From Flavobacteriaceae bacterium PS02337 (GTDB lineage Bacteria; Bacteroidota; Bacteroidia; Flavobacteriales; Flavobacteriaceae), in NCBI GenBank assembly GCA_029959285.1, contig JASCOE010000005.1:124001-188000 (forward strand): a stretch of DNA of 64,000 bases. Reading direction: 5' to 3'. The notes below the pieces were generated by a model. The model worked only from the letters and a program-made list of their open reading frames with translations. It was not told the origin of the DNA and ran no database searches. Both the position numbers and the translations under genes were made by a program. Position 1 is the first letter of the stretch, and every line of letters starts with the position of its first letter. Below are positions 9,201-17,004 of this stretch, one piece after another.

Positions 9201-9932
9201 CTATTTTTTAGATGCAGAATAAATTGTTGCGACACCAAAAGTTTGAGGCATTGCCACAACATCTATAAACCCAGTTTTTCTCAAAATATTGTTCAAGGCC
9301 TCACCGTAAGGAAAAGCTGCGGCAGATTCAGACAAATATCCGTAAGCGTCGTTATCTTTAGAAAATAATTTTCCGATAAGGGGAAGAATGTTTTTACTGT
9401 AAAAATTATAACCTTGTTTGTAAGGAAATTTATCTGGAACAGAAGTTTCTAAGATTACAAAAACACCATTTGGCTTTAAAACTCTCAAGATTTCTGCAAA
9501 ACCTTTTTCAAGATTTTCAAAATTTCTAACACCAAAACCTACTGTAATAGCGTCAAAATAATTATCTTCAAAAGGCATGTTTTCAGAATCGCCTAAAACC
9601 AATTCAATAATATTAGAAAGATTTTTTTCTTCTACTTTCTTTTTTCCAACTTCAAGCATTCCTGCAGAAATATCCAAACCAATAATTTTTTCAGCTTTTG
9701 TCTGCGTCAATAAAATGGCTAGATCGCCAGTTCCAGTTGCAATGTCAAGAATAACTTTTGGTTTTTTGTCTGAGACTATTTTTAATACTTTTTTACGCCA
9801 TTTAATGTCAATTCCAAATGAAATGACACGATTTAAATTATCGTAATTCCCAGAAATGGTGTCAAACATTTGGGTTACTTGCTCTTTTTTTCCTAGTGAA
9901 GAGTCTTTATACGGAGTTATTTTTTCAGACAT
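9201..9932 (-). CDS. ubiE: Demethylmenaquinone methyltransferase
   Basis: A 243-residue class I SAM methyltransferase that converts demethylmenaquinone to menaquinone, the respiratory quinone of flavobacteria. Visible motifs are the family start ([19 protein letters not shown]), SAM motif I ([14 protein letters not shown]) and [14 protein letters not shown]. It is the first gene of a ubiE-porT unit, with a promoter box at 9947-9954. Confidence 0.95.
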   Translation of the reverse strand: MSEKITPYKDSSLGKKEQVTQMFDTISGNYDNLNRVISFGIDIKWRKKVLKIVSDKKPKVILDIATGTGDLAILLTQTKAEKIIGLDISAGMLEVGKKKVEEKNLSNIIELVLGDSENMPFEDNYFDAITVGFGVRNFENLEKGFAEILRVLKPNGVFVILETSVPDKFPYKQGYNFYSKNILPLIGKLFSKDNDAYGYLSESAAAFPYGEALNNILRKTGFIDVVAMPQTFGVATIYSASKK

Positions 9933-9946
9933 TTTTTTTATTTAGG

Positions 9947-9954
9947 CAAATATA
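9947..9954 (-). promoter_or_regulatory. -7 promoter box of ubiE-porT
   Basis: The reverse strand reads TATATTTG, matching TAnnTTTG, 15 bases before the ubiE start, which implies a very short leader. Confidence 0.6.
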
Positions 9955-10114
9955 AACAATCTAGTTTAACTGTAATTGAGTTTTTTAATTTGTAAAATAA
10001 ATGTTTTGGTCTATTTGTTTTAAAGTCAATTTTAGAAAAATTTTAGCATCCCTAAATCTAGGTATTTTGACAAAATCACTAAATCACGGTATTGTCTAAT
10101 CTCTGTAATATGGG

Positions 10115-10506
10115 CAACTTTGTACAAGTAAAAATGATTAAGTTTTAATGATTGGTAAAGCCAAATGACTTAAAGCAGATGATTACTTTTTTGCGCTTGT
10201 AATTTCATTTGTTCATGAAAAAGTTTTGTAAGTATTGTTCTTGGGGGGATATACTATTTTACAGTGCAAAATACGTTCTTAGGATTAAATTTGTTTTTGG
10301 AAATTTTAATTTTCTGCCTTTAATATCTTAGTGGTATTTGTTATTAGAGGCGTTTTTGAGATTTAGGTCTCAAATAACATTAAATGTTATTCAGTTATCA
10401 AGTGTTCTAAACATTTGTGATTTTTAAACAAAACTATTCTTGAGTAAAGTCCTGGTCTAAAAAATCAATCGTTTTAAAAACATCCTCTGCAAAGAGGATG
10501 TTTTTT
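10115..10506 (+). ncRNA. Possible non-coding transcript in the ubiE-dfrA gap
   Basis: The 576-base gap between ubiE and dfrA has no convincing gene. On the plus strand a weak promoter-like CAACTTTG (10115-10122) precedes about 350 bases with local inverted repeats (for example GAGATTTAGGTCTC), ending at the strong terminator at 10476-10506. The only ORF (10215-10331, 38 codons) does not look like a protein. A structured RNA is possible. The terminator also serves dfrA, so it is not proof of a plus-strand transcript. Confidence 0.25.
10476..10506. terminator. Bidirectional intrinsic terminator downstream of dfrA
   Basis: The stem CATCCTCT-GCAA-AGAGGATG is flanked by A-runs on one side and T-runs on the other, so it works on both strands. 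It lies directly after the dfrA stop codon. Confidence 0.85.
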
Positions 10507-10508
10507 AT

Positions 10509-10991
10509 TTATTTTCTAATGTAAGTTTCATAAGTATAATCATAAAGATGTTTTTCGTCTTTATAATTTTCTTCAGATTCAACCAAAACCCATTCGCTTT
10601 TATTAAGTTTTGGAAAAAAAGTATCAGCTTCAAAACTATGATGAACTTTAGTTAGTTCTATAATATCAGTAAAAGGAAGGGCTAGATTGTAAATTTCGCC
10701 TCCGCCAATAATATAATTATCTTCATTTTCGGGACAAATTGCAATTGCTTTTTCAATGCTATCTACAACAATACATCCTTCTGGTTTGAAATTTTCTTGA
10801 CGTGTAATTACAATATGCACTCGATCTGGTAATGGTTTCGGAAAACTCTCAAAAGTTTTTCTCCCCATAATAATATGATGACCAGTAGTAAGTGATTTAA
10901 ATCTTTTGAAATCATTTGGCAAATGCCATACTAATTCATTGTTTTTTCCAAGCGCATTATTTTCGGCTGCAGCCGCTATCATTATAATCAT
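10509..10991 (-). CDS. dfrA: Dihydrofolate reductase
   Basis: A 160-residue DHFR that reduces dihydrofolate to tetrahydrofolate with NADPH. The family signatures are all present: NNELVWHLPNDFKRFK (substrate loop), GRKTFESFPKPLP and IIGGGEIYNLALP (NADPH site). It works together with thyA, about 1 kb away, in recycling the folate oxidised during dTMP synthesis. It follows the 2TM gene by 12 bases and is probably cotranscribed with it. Confidence 0.96.
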   Translation of the reverse strand: MIIMIAAAAENNALGKNNELVWHLPNDFKRFKSLTTGHHIIMGRKTFESFPKPLPDRVHIVITRQENFKPEGCIVVDSIEKAIAICPENEDNYIIGGGEIYNLALPFTDIIELTKVHHSFEADTFFPKLNKSEWVLVESEENYKDEKHLYDYTYETYIRK

Positions 10992-11003
10992 GGTATGCTT
11001 AAG

Positions 11004-11348
11004 CTAATTTTTATTTTGATTGTCTTCGTTAATAGAAGATTCAAGTTGAGTAATTCTCTTTTGCTGTAGAGCAACTAATCTGTCAATTTGTTCTCTTTCC
11101 CATTTTTTATTCATAAAACGATCAGTGATATACACTTTTATAAAATGTAAAATAAAAATGAAAAGCCAAATTGTGATACCCCAAATGCACCAATTTTGAG
11201 TTGTTCCTTCTCCAAATCCAAAAAATCTATTGGCAATAAATAAAAATAAACTTCCTACAAGGAAAAGGACAAAATGAAAATATAAAATCTTTTTTTGCCT
11301 TAATCTTCGTCTGGCGTATTCGTATTGTTCGTGCGATTCTTTTTCCAT
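11004..11348 (-). CDS. 2TM-domain protein
   Basis: A 114-residue protein with the 2TM domain found in Bacteroidota: a basic N-terminus (YARRRLRQKK), two transmembrane helices (about residues 21-41 and 52-72), then a cytoplasmic tail with a short coiled-coil-like segment (QIDRLVALQQKRITQLESSI). Its role is unknown. It lies immediately upstream of dfrA in the same unit. Confidence 0.8.
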   Translation of the reverse strand: MEKESHEQYEYARRRLRQKKILYFHFVLFLVGSLFLFIANRFFGFGEGTTQNWCIWGITIWLFIFILHFIKVYITDRFMNKKWEREQIDRLVALQQKRITQLESSINEDNQNKN

Positions 11349-11588
11349 AAAATAAAAATGAGATTATAAAGTTAAAATTTATTTTTGAAAGTCAATATTA
11401 TGCATGTGGAATATTTGCTTGAAAATCGTCTACGAATTTGAAATACAGAATTTTACTGCTAATAAATTGCAGATATAATTAAAAAAATATACTGTTTTTA
11501 GTATTATGATAAATCGACTAGTAGGGTAGTGGGTGTCTCGTCGAATTTAATTAATTTTAGATTGTATAAATCTAAAAACGAAATAGTT

Positions 11589-11885
11589 ATGTCTTTGAAG
11601 AAACAATTTATCAAAACGAAGCCGGTTGTTAAAGTTACATTTTCTATAGATGCCAAAGATGCTGATTCGGCAGCAGTCGTTGGAGATTTTAATAACTGGA
11701 ATCCTTCTGAAGGAACTTTAAGCAAGTTGAAAAACGGAACTTTTAAAGCTACTTATGATTTGGTTAAAGATGCGATTTACGAATTTAAGTACGTAATCGA
11801 CGGTATTTATGTAAATGATCCAGAAGCAGATTCTTATAAATGGAATGATTATGCTGGAAGTGAAAATAGTGTTTTAGTTGTATAA
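11589..11885 (+). CDS. Stand-alone CBM48 / isoamylase early-set domain protein
   Basis: A 98-residue protein consisting of one glycogen-binding-like beta-sandwich: VVGDFNNWNPSEGTLSKLKNG and YEFKYVIDG are the family hallmarks also seen in AMPK beta subunits. There is no catalytic domain, so it probably binds glycogen or a partner protein. The start at 11589 is preferred over 11529 because the homology begins there. An imperfect inverted repeat (TTTTAGATT...AAATCTAAAA, about 11560-11583) lies just upstream and may be an operator or leader hairpin. Confidence 0.82.
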   Translation: MSLKKQFIKTKPVVKVTFSIDAKDADSAAVVGDFNNWNPSEGTLSKLKNGTFKATYDLVKDAIYEFKYVIDGIYVNDPEADSYKWNDYAGSENSVLVV

Positions 11886-11912
11886 AAAAATCCGCTTATT
11901 AGCGGATTTTTT
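11884..11912. terminator. Bidirectional terminator between the CBM48 gene and thyA
   Basis: AAAAAATCCGCT and AGCGGATTTTTT form a perfect 12-pair stem with loop TATT, between two convergent genes. Confidence 0.9.
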
Positions 11913-11918
11913 GTTTTT

Positions 11919-12770
11919 TTATACTGCAACACTTCCTTTTATTGCTGGATGCGGATCGTAATCTAAAAGTGTAAAATCATTGAAATCAAAATCAAAAATG
12001 TTTTTAATCTCTGGATTTAAAATCATTTTTGGTAGTGGTTTTGGTTCGCGTGTTAATTGCAATTCCAATTGTTCAAAATGATTATTGTAAATATGTGCAT
12101 CACCAAAAGTGTGAATAAAATCTCCTGCTTCTAAATCGCAAACTTGAGCAATCATCATGGTTAATAATGCATAAGAGGCAATATTAAAAGGAACTCCTAA
12201 AAAGATATCGGCACTTCTTTGGTACAATTGACAAGATAATTTTCCTTTTGTTTCTCCTTTTTCTAAATCTGGCGCAGCTACATAAAACTGAAAAAAGGCG
12301 TGACATGGAGGCAAAGCTGCTTTATTATTGGCAACATTTTCTTCAAAAGACTTTTTAGTATCTGGCAAAACAGAAGGATTCCAAGCAGAAACCAACATTC
12401 TGCGGCTGTTTGGATTTGTCTTTAATTCGGTAATTAATTCCGAAATCTGATCGATTTCTTCACTGTTCCAATTTCTCCATTGATGGCCATACACTGGACC
12501 TAAATCACCGTTAGAATCGGCCCATTCATCCCAAATTTTAACTCCGTTTTCTTGAAGATATTTGATATTTGTATCGCCTTTTAAAAACCAAAGCAATTCG
12601 TAAATAATCGATTTTAAATGTAATTTTTTGGTCGTAACCATTGGGAAACCTTCACTTAAATCAAAACGCATTTGATATCCGAAAACGCTTTTTGTTCCAG
12701 TTCCTGTACGATCTCCTTTTTGATTACCGTTTTCTAAAACGTGTTTTACTAAATCTAAGTATTGTTTCAT
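11919..12770 (-). CDS. thyA: Thymidylate synthase
   Basis: A 283-residue ThyA that methylates dUMP to dTMP with methylene-tetrahydrofolate. Visible are [13 protein letters not shown], the catalytic Cys in [33 protein letters not shown] and the C-terminal [12 protein letters not shown] short insert after the catalytic region ([11 protein letters not shown]) explains why it is longer than the 264-residue E. coli enzyme. The unit fits with nearby dfrA. Confidence 0.97.
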   Translation of the reverse strand: MKQYLDLVKHVLENGNQKGDRTGTGTKSVFGYQMRFDLSEGFPMVTTKKLHLKSIIYELLWFLKGDTNIKYLQENGVKIWDEWADSNGDLGPVYGHQWRNWNSEEIDQISELITELKTNPNSRRMLVSAWNPSVLPDTKKSFEENVANNKAALPPCHAFFQFYVAAPDLEKGETKGKLSCQLYQRSADIFLGVPFNIASYALLTMMIAQVCDLEAGDFIHTFGDAHIYNNHFEQLELQLTREPKPLPKMILNPEIKNIFDFDFNDFTLLDYDPHPAIKGSVAV

Positions 12771-12775
12771 TGTTG

Positions 12776-12888
12776 CTTTAGGCTTTATGCTGTAGGCTTT
12801 AAGCTTTTATGAGCCGCTTACAGTTTGGTCTTTAATTTTTTTTTGCTCAATATTCTAGGCTTATTGCTTAAAGCTTATAGCCTAATGC
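12776..12888. repeat. Long imperfect inverted repeat of GGCTTTA-type words
   Basis: The gap between thyA and the DUF151 gene holds two arms of about 27 bases (TAGGCTTTATGCTGTAGGC... and its degenerate complement ...GCCTAATGCCTAA) separated by about 55 bases. It belongs to the same style of word-like hairpins as at 52535, 62921 and 63366. Confidence 0.55.
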
Positions 12889-13512
12889 CTAACGTTTCGA
12901 GATTTCGTCTCTAATTTTTGCTGCTTTCTCATAATCTTCTTGAGAAACTGCTTGATCTAGAAGGTCGTTTAATTCTTGTAAACTATGTTTAGAATAAACA
13001 TCTCCAGATTGGTTGCTTTCTTCTTCGCGCCCAAAAGTTTCAGGATTTGAAAGTACATCATCAATTTCTTGAGACCCAGAATCAGATTCCGCTGTATTCG
13101 ATTTTAAATAAATACCAGCTTTATCTAAGATGTTTTTATAAGTAAAAATCGGAGCGCTAAATCGTAATGCTAATGCAATTGCATCAGAAGTTCTGGCATC
13201 AATAATTTCTTCGATTTTATCTCTTTCGCAGATTAGGCTTGAATAAAAAACGCCGTCAACAAGTTTATGAATGATTACCTGTTTTACAACGATATCAAAT
13301 CTTTCTGCAAAGTTTTTGAATAAATCGTGTGTTAAAGGGCGAGGTGGTTTTATTTCTTTTTCTAAGGCAATAGCTATTGATTGAGCTTCAAAAGCGCCAA
13401 TAACAATAGGTAATTTTCGTTCACCATCAACTTCATTCAAAATTAGGGCATAAGCGCCATTTTGAGTTTGACTGTATGAAATTCCTTTTATAGATAATTT
13501 TACTAGACTCAT
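12889..13512 (-). CDS. Bifunctional nuclease-family (DUF151) protein with C-terminal UVR motif
   Basis: A 207-residue protein. Residues 1 to about 135 are the DUF151 domain (LPIVIGAFEAQSIAIALE, RTSDAIALALRF), and the last 35 residues match a UvrB/UvrC-type UVR motif (LDQAVSQEDYEKAAKIRDEI). DUF151 proteins have been described as nucleases or as binding partners in plants and bacteria; the role here is not known. The MSLVKLSI start at 13512 is chosen over 13533. Confidence 0.85.
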   Translation of the reverse strand: MSLVKLSIKGISYSQTQNGAYALILNEVDGERKLPIVIGAFEAQSIAIALEKEIKPPRPLTHDLFKNFAERFDIVVKQVIIHKLVDGVFYSSLICERDKIEEIIDARTSDAIALALRFSAPIFTYKNILDKAGIYLKSNTAESDSGSQEIDDVLSNPETFGREEESNQSGDVYSKHSLQELNDLLDQAVSQEDYEKAAKIRDEISKR

Positions 13513-13676
13513 ATATGTTTGTAAAAAAGGCACTTAGAGCCTTATTTTATTGCTTTTTTTGATTGGAAAATAAAGCTGCAATTTTAATCAAAAAATATGG
13601 AACAAAAAAGCTGCCTATAAACAAAGATACAATATCTTGTTTTTAGGCAGCAAATATTTTGAAGAGAATTCTTGAA

Positions 13677-14645
13677 TTAAGAATGTTGCGCTTTGAAAGC
13701 TTTTAGTTTCTCAGTTAATTGAGGTACAATTTCAAAAGCATCTCCAACAATTCCGTAATCAGCCACCTTAAAGAAAGGTGCTTCTGGATCATTATTGATT
13801 ACAACTTTTACTTTAGATGAGTTAATACCCGCAATGTGCTGAATAGCTCCAGAAATACCTACGGCAATATATAAATTTGTTGCAACTGGTTTTCCTGTTT
13901 GTCCAACGTGCTCACTATGAGGTCTCCATCCTAAATCTGAAACTGGTTTAGAACATGCAGTTGCAGCACCTAAAACAGCAGCAAGATCTTCGATTAATCC
14001 CCAGTTTTCTGGACCTTTTAATCCACGCCCGCCAGAAACTACGATGTCAGCATCGGCGATAGAAACTTTTCCAGAAACTTTTTCTACAGATTCTACTTTT
14101 ACACCAAAATCATTGTCTCCAATTGTTGGATTAAAATCTTCTTCAGAAGCAGATCCTGCACTTTCGAAAATTCCGTAAGAGTTTTTAGCAAGTCCAAGAA
14201 CTTTTACATCTGTGTCAATTTGTGTAATGTTGAAAGCTTTGTTTGAGAAAGCATTTCTTTTTACTTGAAATGGTGAAGTGCTAACTGGTAATCCAACAAC
14301 ATTTGAAGCAAAACCAGCATTTAAAGCCACGGCAACTAATGATGAAAGATAAATACTGTCTGTTGTAGAAGAAAGTAAAACTACTTTTGTACCTTCTTTT
14401 TCAGCAGCTTGTTTAATTACATCGGCGTAAGCCTTGGCAGTAAAACCAGATAATTTATCGTTGTTTACTTTTAGAACTTTGTCAACTCCGTATTTTGCTA
14501 ATTCGCTAACGTCGCTGATATTTACAGTCAAAGCTGTAACAGTTGTTCCTAATGATTCTGCTACTTTTTTAGCGTAAGAAGCTAATTCGAAAGCAACTTT
14601 TTTAAATTTTCCTTCTGCAGATTCTGCATATATTAATATTGACAT
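13677..14645 (-). CDS. etfA: Electron transfer flavoprotein subunit alpha
   Basis: A 322-residue FixB/EtfA that carries FAD and passes electrons from acyl-CoA and other dehydrogenases to the quinone pool. The C-terminal FAD domain shows VSGGRGLKGPENWGLIEDLA, DLGWRPHSEHVGQTGKPV and YIAVGISGAIQHIAG. It lies 74 bases downstream of etfB on the same strand. The spacer holds another word-like repeat (AAAGTTTCAGGTTTCAAG). Confidence 0.96.
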   Translation of the reverse strand: MSILIYAESAEGKFKKVAFELASYAKKVAESLGTTVTALTVNISDVSELAKYGVDKVLKVNNDKLSGFTAKAYADVIKQAAEKEGTKVVLLSSTTDSIYLSSLVAVALNAGFASNVVGLPVSTSPFQVKRNAFSNKAFNITQIDTDVKVLGLAKNSYGIFESAGSASEEDFNPTIGDNDFGVKVESVEKVSGKVSIADADIVVSGGRGLKGPENWGLIEDLAAVLGAATACSKPVSDLGWRPHSEHVGQTGKPVATNLYIAVGISGAIQHIAGINSSKVKVVINNDPEAPFFKVADYGIVGDAFEIVPQLTEKLKAFKAQHS

Positions 14646-14719
14646 GATGTTTTTGTTTAAAAGTTTAAAGTTTCAGGTTTCAAGTTCGTAAACTGAAAAC
14701 TGCGACTGAATACTGATTA

Positions 14720-15466
14720 CTAGATTACTTTCGCTTCGTTGTGTAATAAATTGATTAACTCATCTAAATTATCTGCAGAAACTAATTTTACTGCCGATTT
14801 TGGAGATGGTTTTTCAAATTTCACTGCTTTTGTGTTTACAGCTGCATCAACTGGCTCAAGAATAGTTAACGCTTTAGTTCTTGCTGTCATAATTCCTCTC
14901 ATGTTCGGAATACGTAAATCTTTTTCTTCAACAAGACCTTTTTGACCTCCAATAATTAATGGAAGAGTAGTGCTTACAGTTTCTTTTCCACCGTCGATTT
15001 CGCGAACCGCTTTTACATTGTTTCCATCAACAGTTAAAGATGTACAAGAGTTTAAGAAGTTAGAACCTGTAATTCCTGCAATCATTCCAGGAACCATTCC
15101 ACCATTATAATCTAAAGATTCTTTTCCAGCGATTACCAAGTCGTAACCACCATTTTTAATAACTTCTGCTAATTGTTTTGCAACAAAAAATCCATCAGTT
15201 GGATTTGCATTTATACGAATAGCTTCGTTAGCACCAATTGCCAAAGCTTTACGCAATGTTGGTTCAGTATCAGGGCCTCCAACGTTTACAACCGTTACAT
15301 TTGCGCCTTGTTGCTCTTGGAACCAGATTGCACGTGTAAGACCGAATTCGTCATTAGGATTAATTACATATTGTACGCCGGCTGTATCAAATTCTGAATC
15401 ACCGTTTGTAAAGTTAATTTTTGAAGTAGTATCAGGCACATGGCTGATGCAAACTAGTATTTTCAT
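14720..15466 (-). CDS. etfB: Electron transfer flavoprotein subunit beta
   Basis: A 248-residue FixA/EtfB, the AMP-binding partner of EtfA. Visible are the N-terminal MKILVCISHVPDTTSKI, NPNDEFGLTRA, AGKESLDYNGGMVPGMIA and the recognition loop region near LPLIIGGQKGLVEEKDLRIPN. It is the first gene of the etfBA pair with a promoter box at 15500-15507. Confidence 0.96.
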   Translation of the reverse strand: MKILVCISHVPDTTSKINFTNGDSEFDTAGVQYVINPNDEFGLTRAIWFQEQQGANVTVVNVGGPDTEPTLRKALAIGANEAIRINANPTDGFFVAKQLAEVIKNGGYDLVIAGKESLDYNGGMVPGMIAGITGSNFLNSCTSLTVDGNNVKAVREIDGGKETVSTTLPLIIGGQKGLVEEKDLRIPNMRGIMTARTKALTILEPVDAAVNTKAVKFEKPSPKSAVKLVSADNLDELINLLHNEAKVI

Positions 15467-15499
15467 AAGTATATATTTTGAATTTATAATATGCTTTTA

Positions 15500-15507
15500 C
15501 AAATTTA
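15500..15507 (-). promoter_or_regulatory. -7 promoter box of etfBA
   Basis: The reverse strand reads TAAATTTG, matching TAnnTTTG, 34 bases before the etfB start. Confidence 0.55.
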
Positions 15508-15916
15508 GAATTTAATTTGGAATAATTATACTATGCATGCATAATATTTTTTAAAACTATTACGATTTCGCAGATTGCATGGTTTTGAGTGACTTTTATC
15601 GGAATCTAAAATTAAAAAATCACTCATTTTGCCTGATTGTTAGGAATTTTGCAATAATTGAAGGCGTCTGAAGGATTTATTTTTTGTCTGATAAATACTA
15701 AATTTTGGTTTTTTACGTTTTAGTGAATGAATTTCGAAGAAACAAGAATTAAACAAATAGATTAAAGTTTGTATAAAAAATGATTTTGATAAAATAAGTA
15801 CAATTATATCGTTTTCGTAAATATCACAATAAACTTTAAAAAGTTAAAACCTAAATTGAGATTGAAGTTAGTGCGATTTTAAATCTAATTTATGCTTTTA
15901 AGTTATTTAAAATATT
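15508..15916. other. Divergent etfB-pdhB spacer without a gene
   Basis: About 410 bases of AT-rich DNA between two divergent promoters. I see a short palindrome (TATGCATGCATA near 15532) and a loose inverted repeat (GAGTGACTTTT...AAAAAATCACTC, near 15588-15625), but no ORF, terminator or known RNA motif. Confidence 0.4.
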
Positions 15917-15924
15917 TATTTTTG
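15917..15924 (+). promoter_or_regulatory. -7 promoter box of pdhB
   Basis: TATTTTTG is a perfect match to TAnnTTTG, 32 bases before the pdhB start. Confidence 0.6.
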
Positions 15925-15956
15925 CTCTTCAGAAAATTCAACATACAATATAAAAT

Positions 15957-16934
15957 ATGAGAACAATACAATTTAGAGAGGCCATTTGTGAAGCGATGAG
16001 CGAAGAAATGCGTCACGATGAATCCATATATTTAATGGGCGAAGAGGTTGCAGAATACAACGGAGCATACAAAGCTTCAAAAGGAATGCTTGCTGAGTTT
16101 GGAGAAAAAAGAGTAATCGATACTCCAATTGCTGAGCTTGGTTTTACAGGAATTGCAGTAGGTTCTGCAATGAACGGAAACCGACCGATTGTAGAATATA
16201 TGACTTTCAACTTCTGTTTAGTTGGTATTGATCAAATTATTAATAACGCTGCTAAAATGCGTCAAATGACTGGTGGACAATTTAATGTGCCAATCGTTTT
16301 CCGTGGACCAACTGCTTCTGCAGGTCAATTAGGAGCAACTCACTCACAAGCTTTAGAAAACTGGTTTGCAAATACTCCAGGTCTTAAAGTGGTTGTGCCT
16401 TCAACTCCTTACGATGCAAAAGGGCTTTTAAAATCTGCAATTCGCGATAATGATCCAGTAATTTTCATGGAATCTGAGCAAATGTATGGTGACAAAGGTG
16501 AAGTGCCAGACGGAGAATACACAATTCCATTAGGGGTTGCTGATATTAAACGTGAAGGAAAAGACGTTACTATTGTTTCTTTCGGAAAAATCATCAAAGA
16601 AGCTTTTATCGCTGCTGATGAATTAGCAAAAGAAGGAATTTCTTGTGAGATTATCGATTTAAGAACTGTACGTCCGATGGATAAAGATGCAATTCTTACT
16701 TCTGTTAAAAAAACAAACCGTTTAGTAATTCTTGAAGAAGCTTGGCCATTTGCAAGTATCTCTTCTGAAATTACATATATCGTTCAAGAACAAGCTTTTG
16801 ACTTCCTTGATGCACCAATTCAACGTATTACAACTGCAGATACTCCAGCGCCTTATTCGCCAGTATTATTAAAAGACTGGTTGCCAAATGCAGGTGATGT
16901 AGTAAAAGCAGTTAAAAAAGTATTATACAAATAA
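15957..16934 (+). CDS. pdhB: Pyruvate dehydrogenase E1 component subunit beta
   Basis: A 325-residue transketolase-like beta subunit of the heterotetrameric E1. Together with an alpha subunit it decarboxylates pyruvate on thiamine diphosphate. Visible are MRTIQFREAICEAMSEEM, GEEVAEYNGAYKASKGM, PIAELGFTGIAVGSAMNG, GPTASAGQLGATHSQ and the C-terminal LLKDWLPNAGDVVKAVKK. The alpha and E2 genes are not adjacent, as is common in flavobacteria where the components are scattered. Pyruvate specificity, rather than branched-chain ketoacids, is by family resemblance. Confidence 0.9.
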   Translation: MRTIQFREAICEAMSEEMRHDESIYLMGEEVAEYNGAYKASKGMLAEFGEKRVIDTPIAELGFTGIAVGSAMNGNRPIVEYMTFNFCLVGIDQIINNAAKMRQMTGGQFNVPIVFRGPTASAGQLGATHSQALENWFANTPGLKVVVPSTPYDAKGLLKSAIRDNDPVIFMESEQMYGDKGEVPDGEYTIPLGVADIKREGKDVTIVSFGKIIKEAFIAADELAKEGISCEIIDLRTVRPMDKDAILTSVKKTNRLVILEEAWPFASISSEITYIVQEQAFDFLDAPIQRITTADTPAPYSPVLLKDWLPNAGDVVKAVKKVLYK

Positions 16935-16954
16935 TACATATTTAAAATACTCAC

Positions 16955-16992
16955 AAAACTTCATCATTCATAGTTAATTGATGAAGTTTTTT
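16955..16992 (+). terminator. Intrinsic terminator after pdhB
   Basis: AAAACTTCATCA and TGATGAAGTTTT pair over a 12-base loop and lead into a run of nine T. The right arm contains an in-frame TTG and ATG (16978 and 16981) that could be mistaken for starts of the next gene. Confidence 0.85.
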
Positions 16993-17004
16993 TTTGCCCA
17001 GACA

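Noticed and set aside
10215-10331. 38-codon ORF starting MKKFCKYCSWGD in the ubiE-dfrA gap
   Set aside because: No signal peptide, no promoter at a sensible distance and an unnatural composition; no leader-type codon cluster before a terminator.
11504-11725. 73-codon reverse-strand ORF
   Set aside because: Antisense to the CBM48 gene with no family resemblance.
16978-17004. Upstream TTG/ATG starts for the DUF5686 gene
   Set aside because: They lie in the right arm and T-run of the pdhB terminator; the signal peptide begins at 17005.
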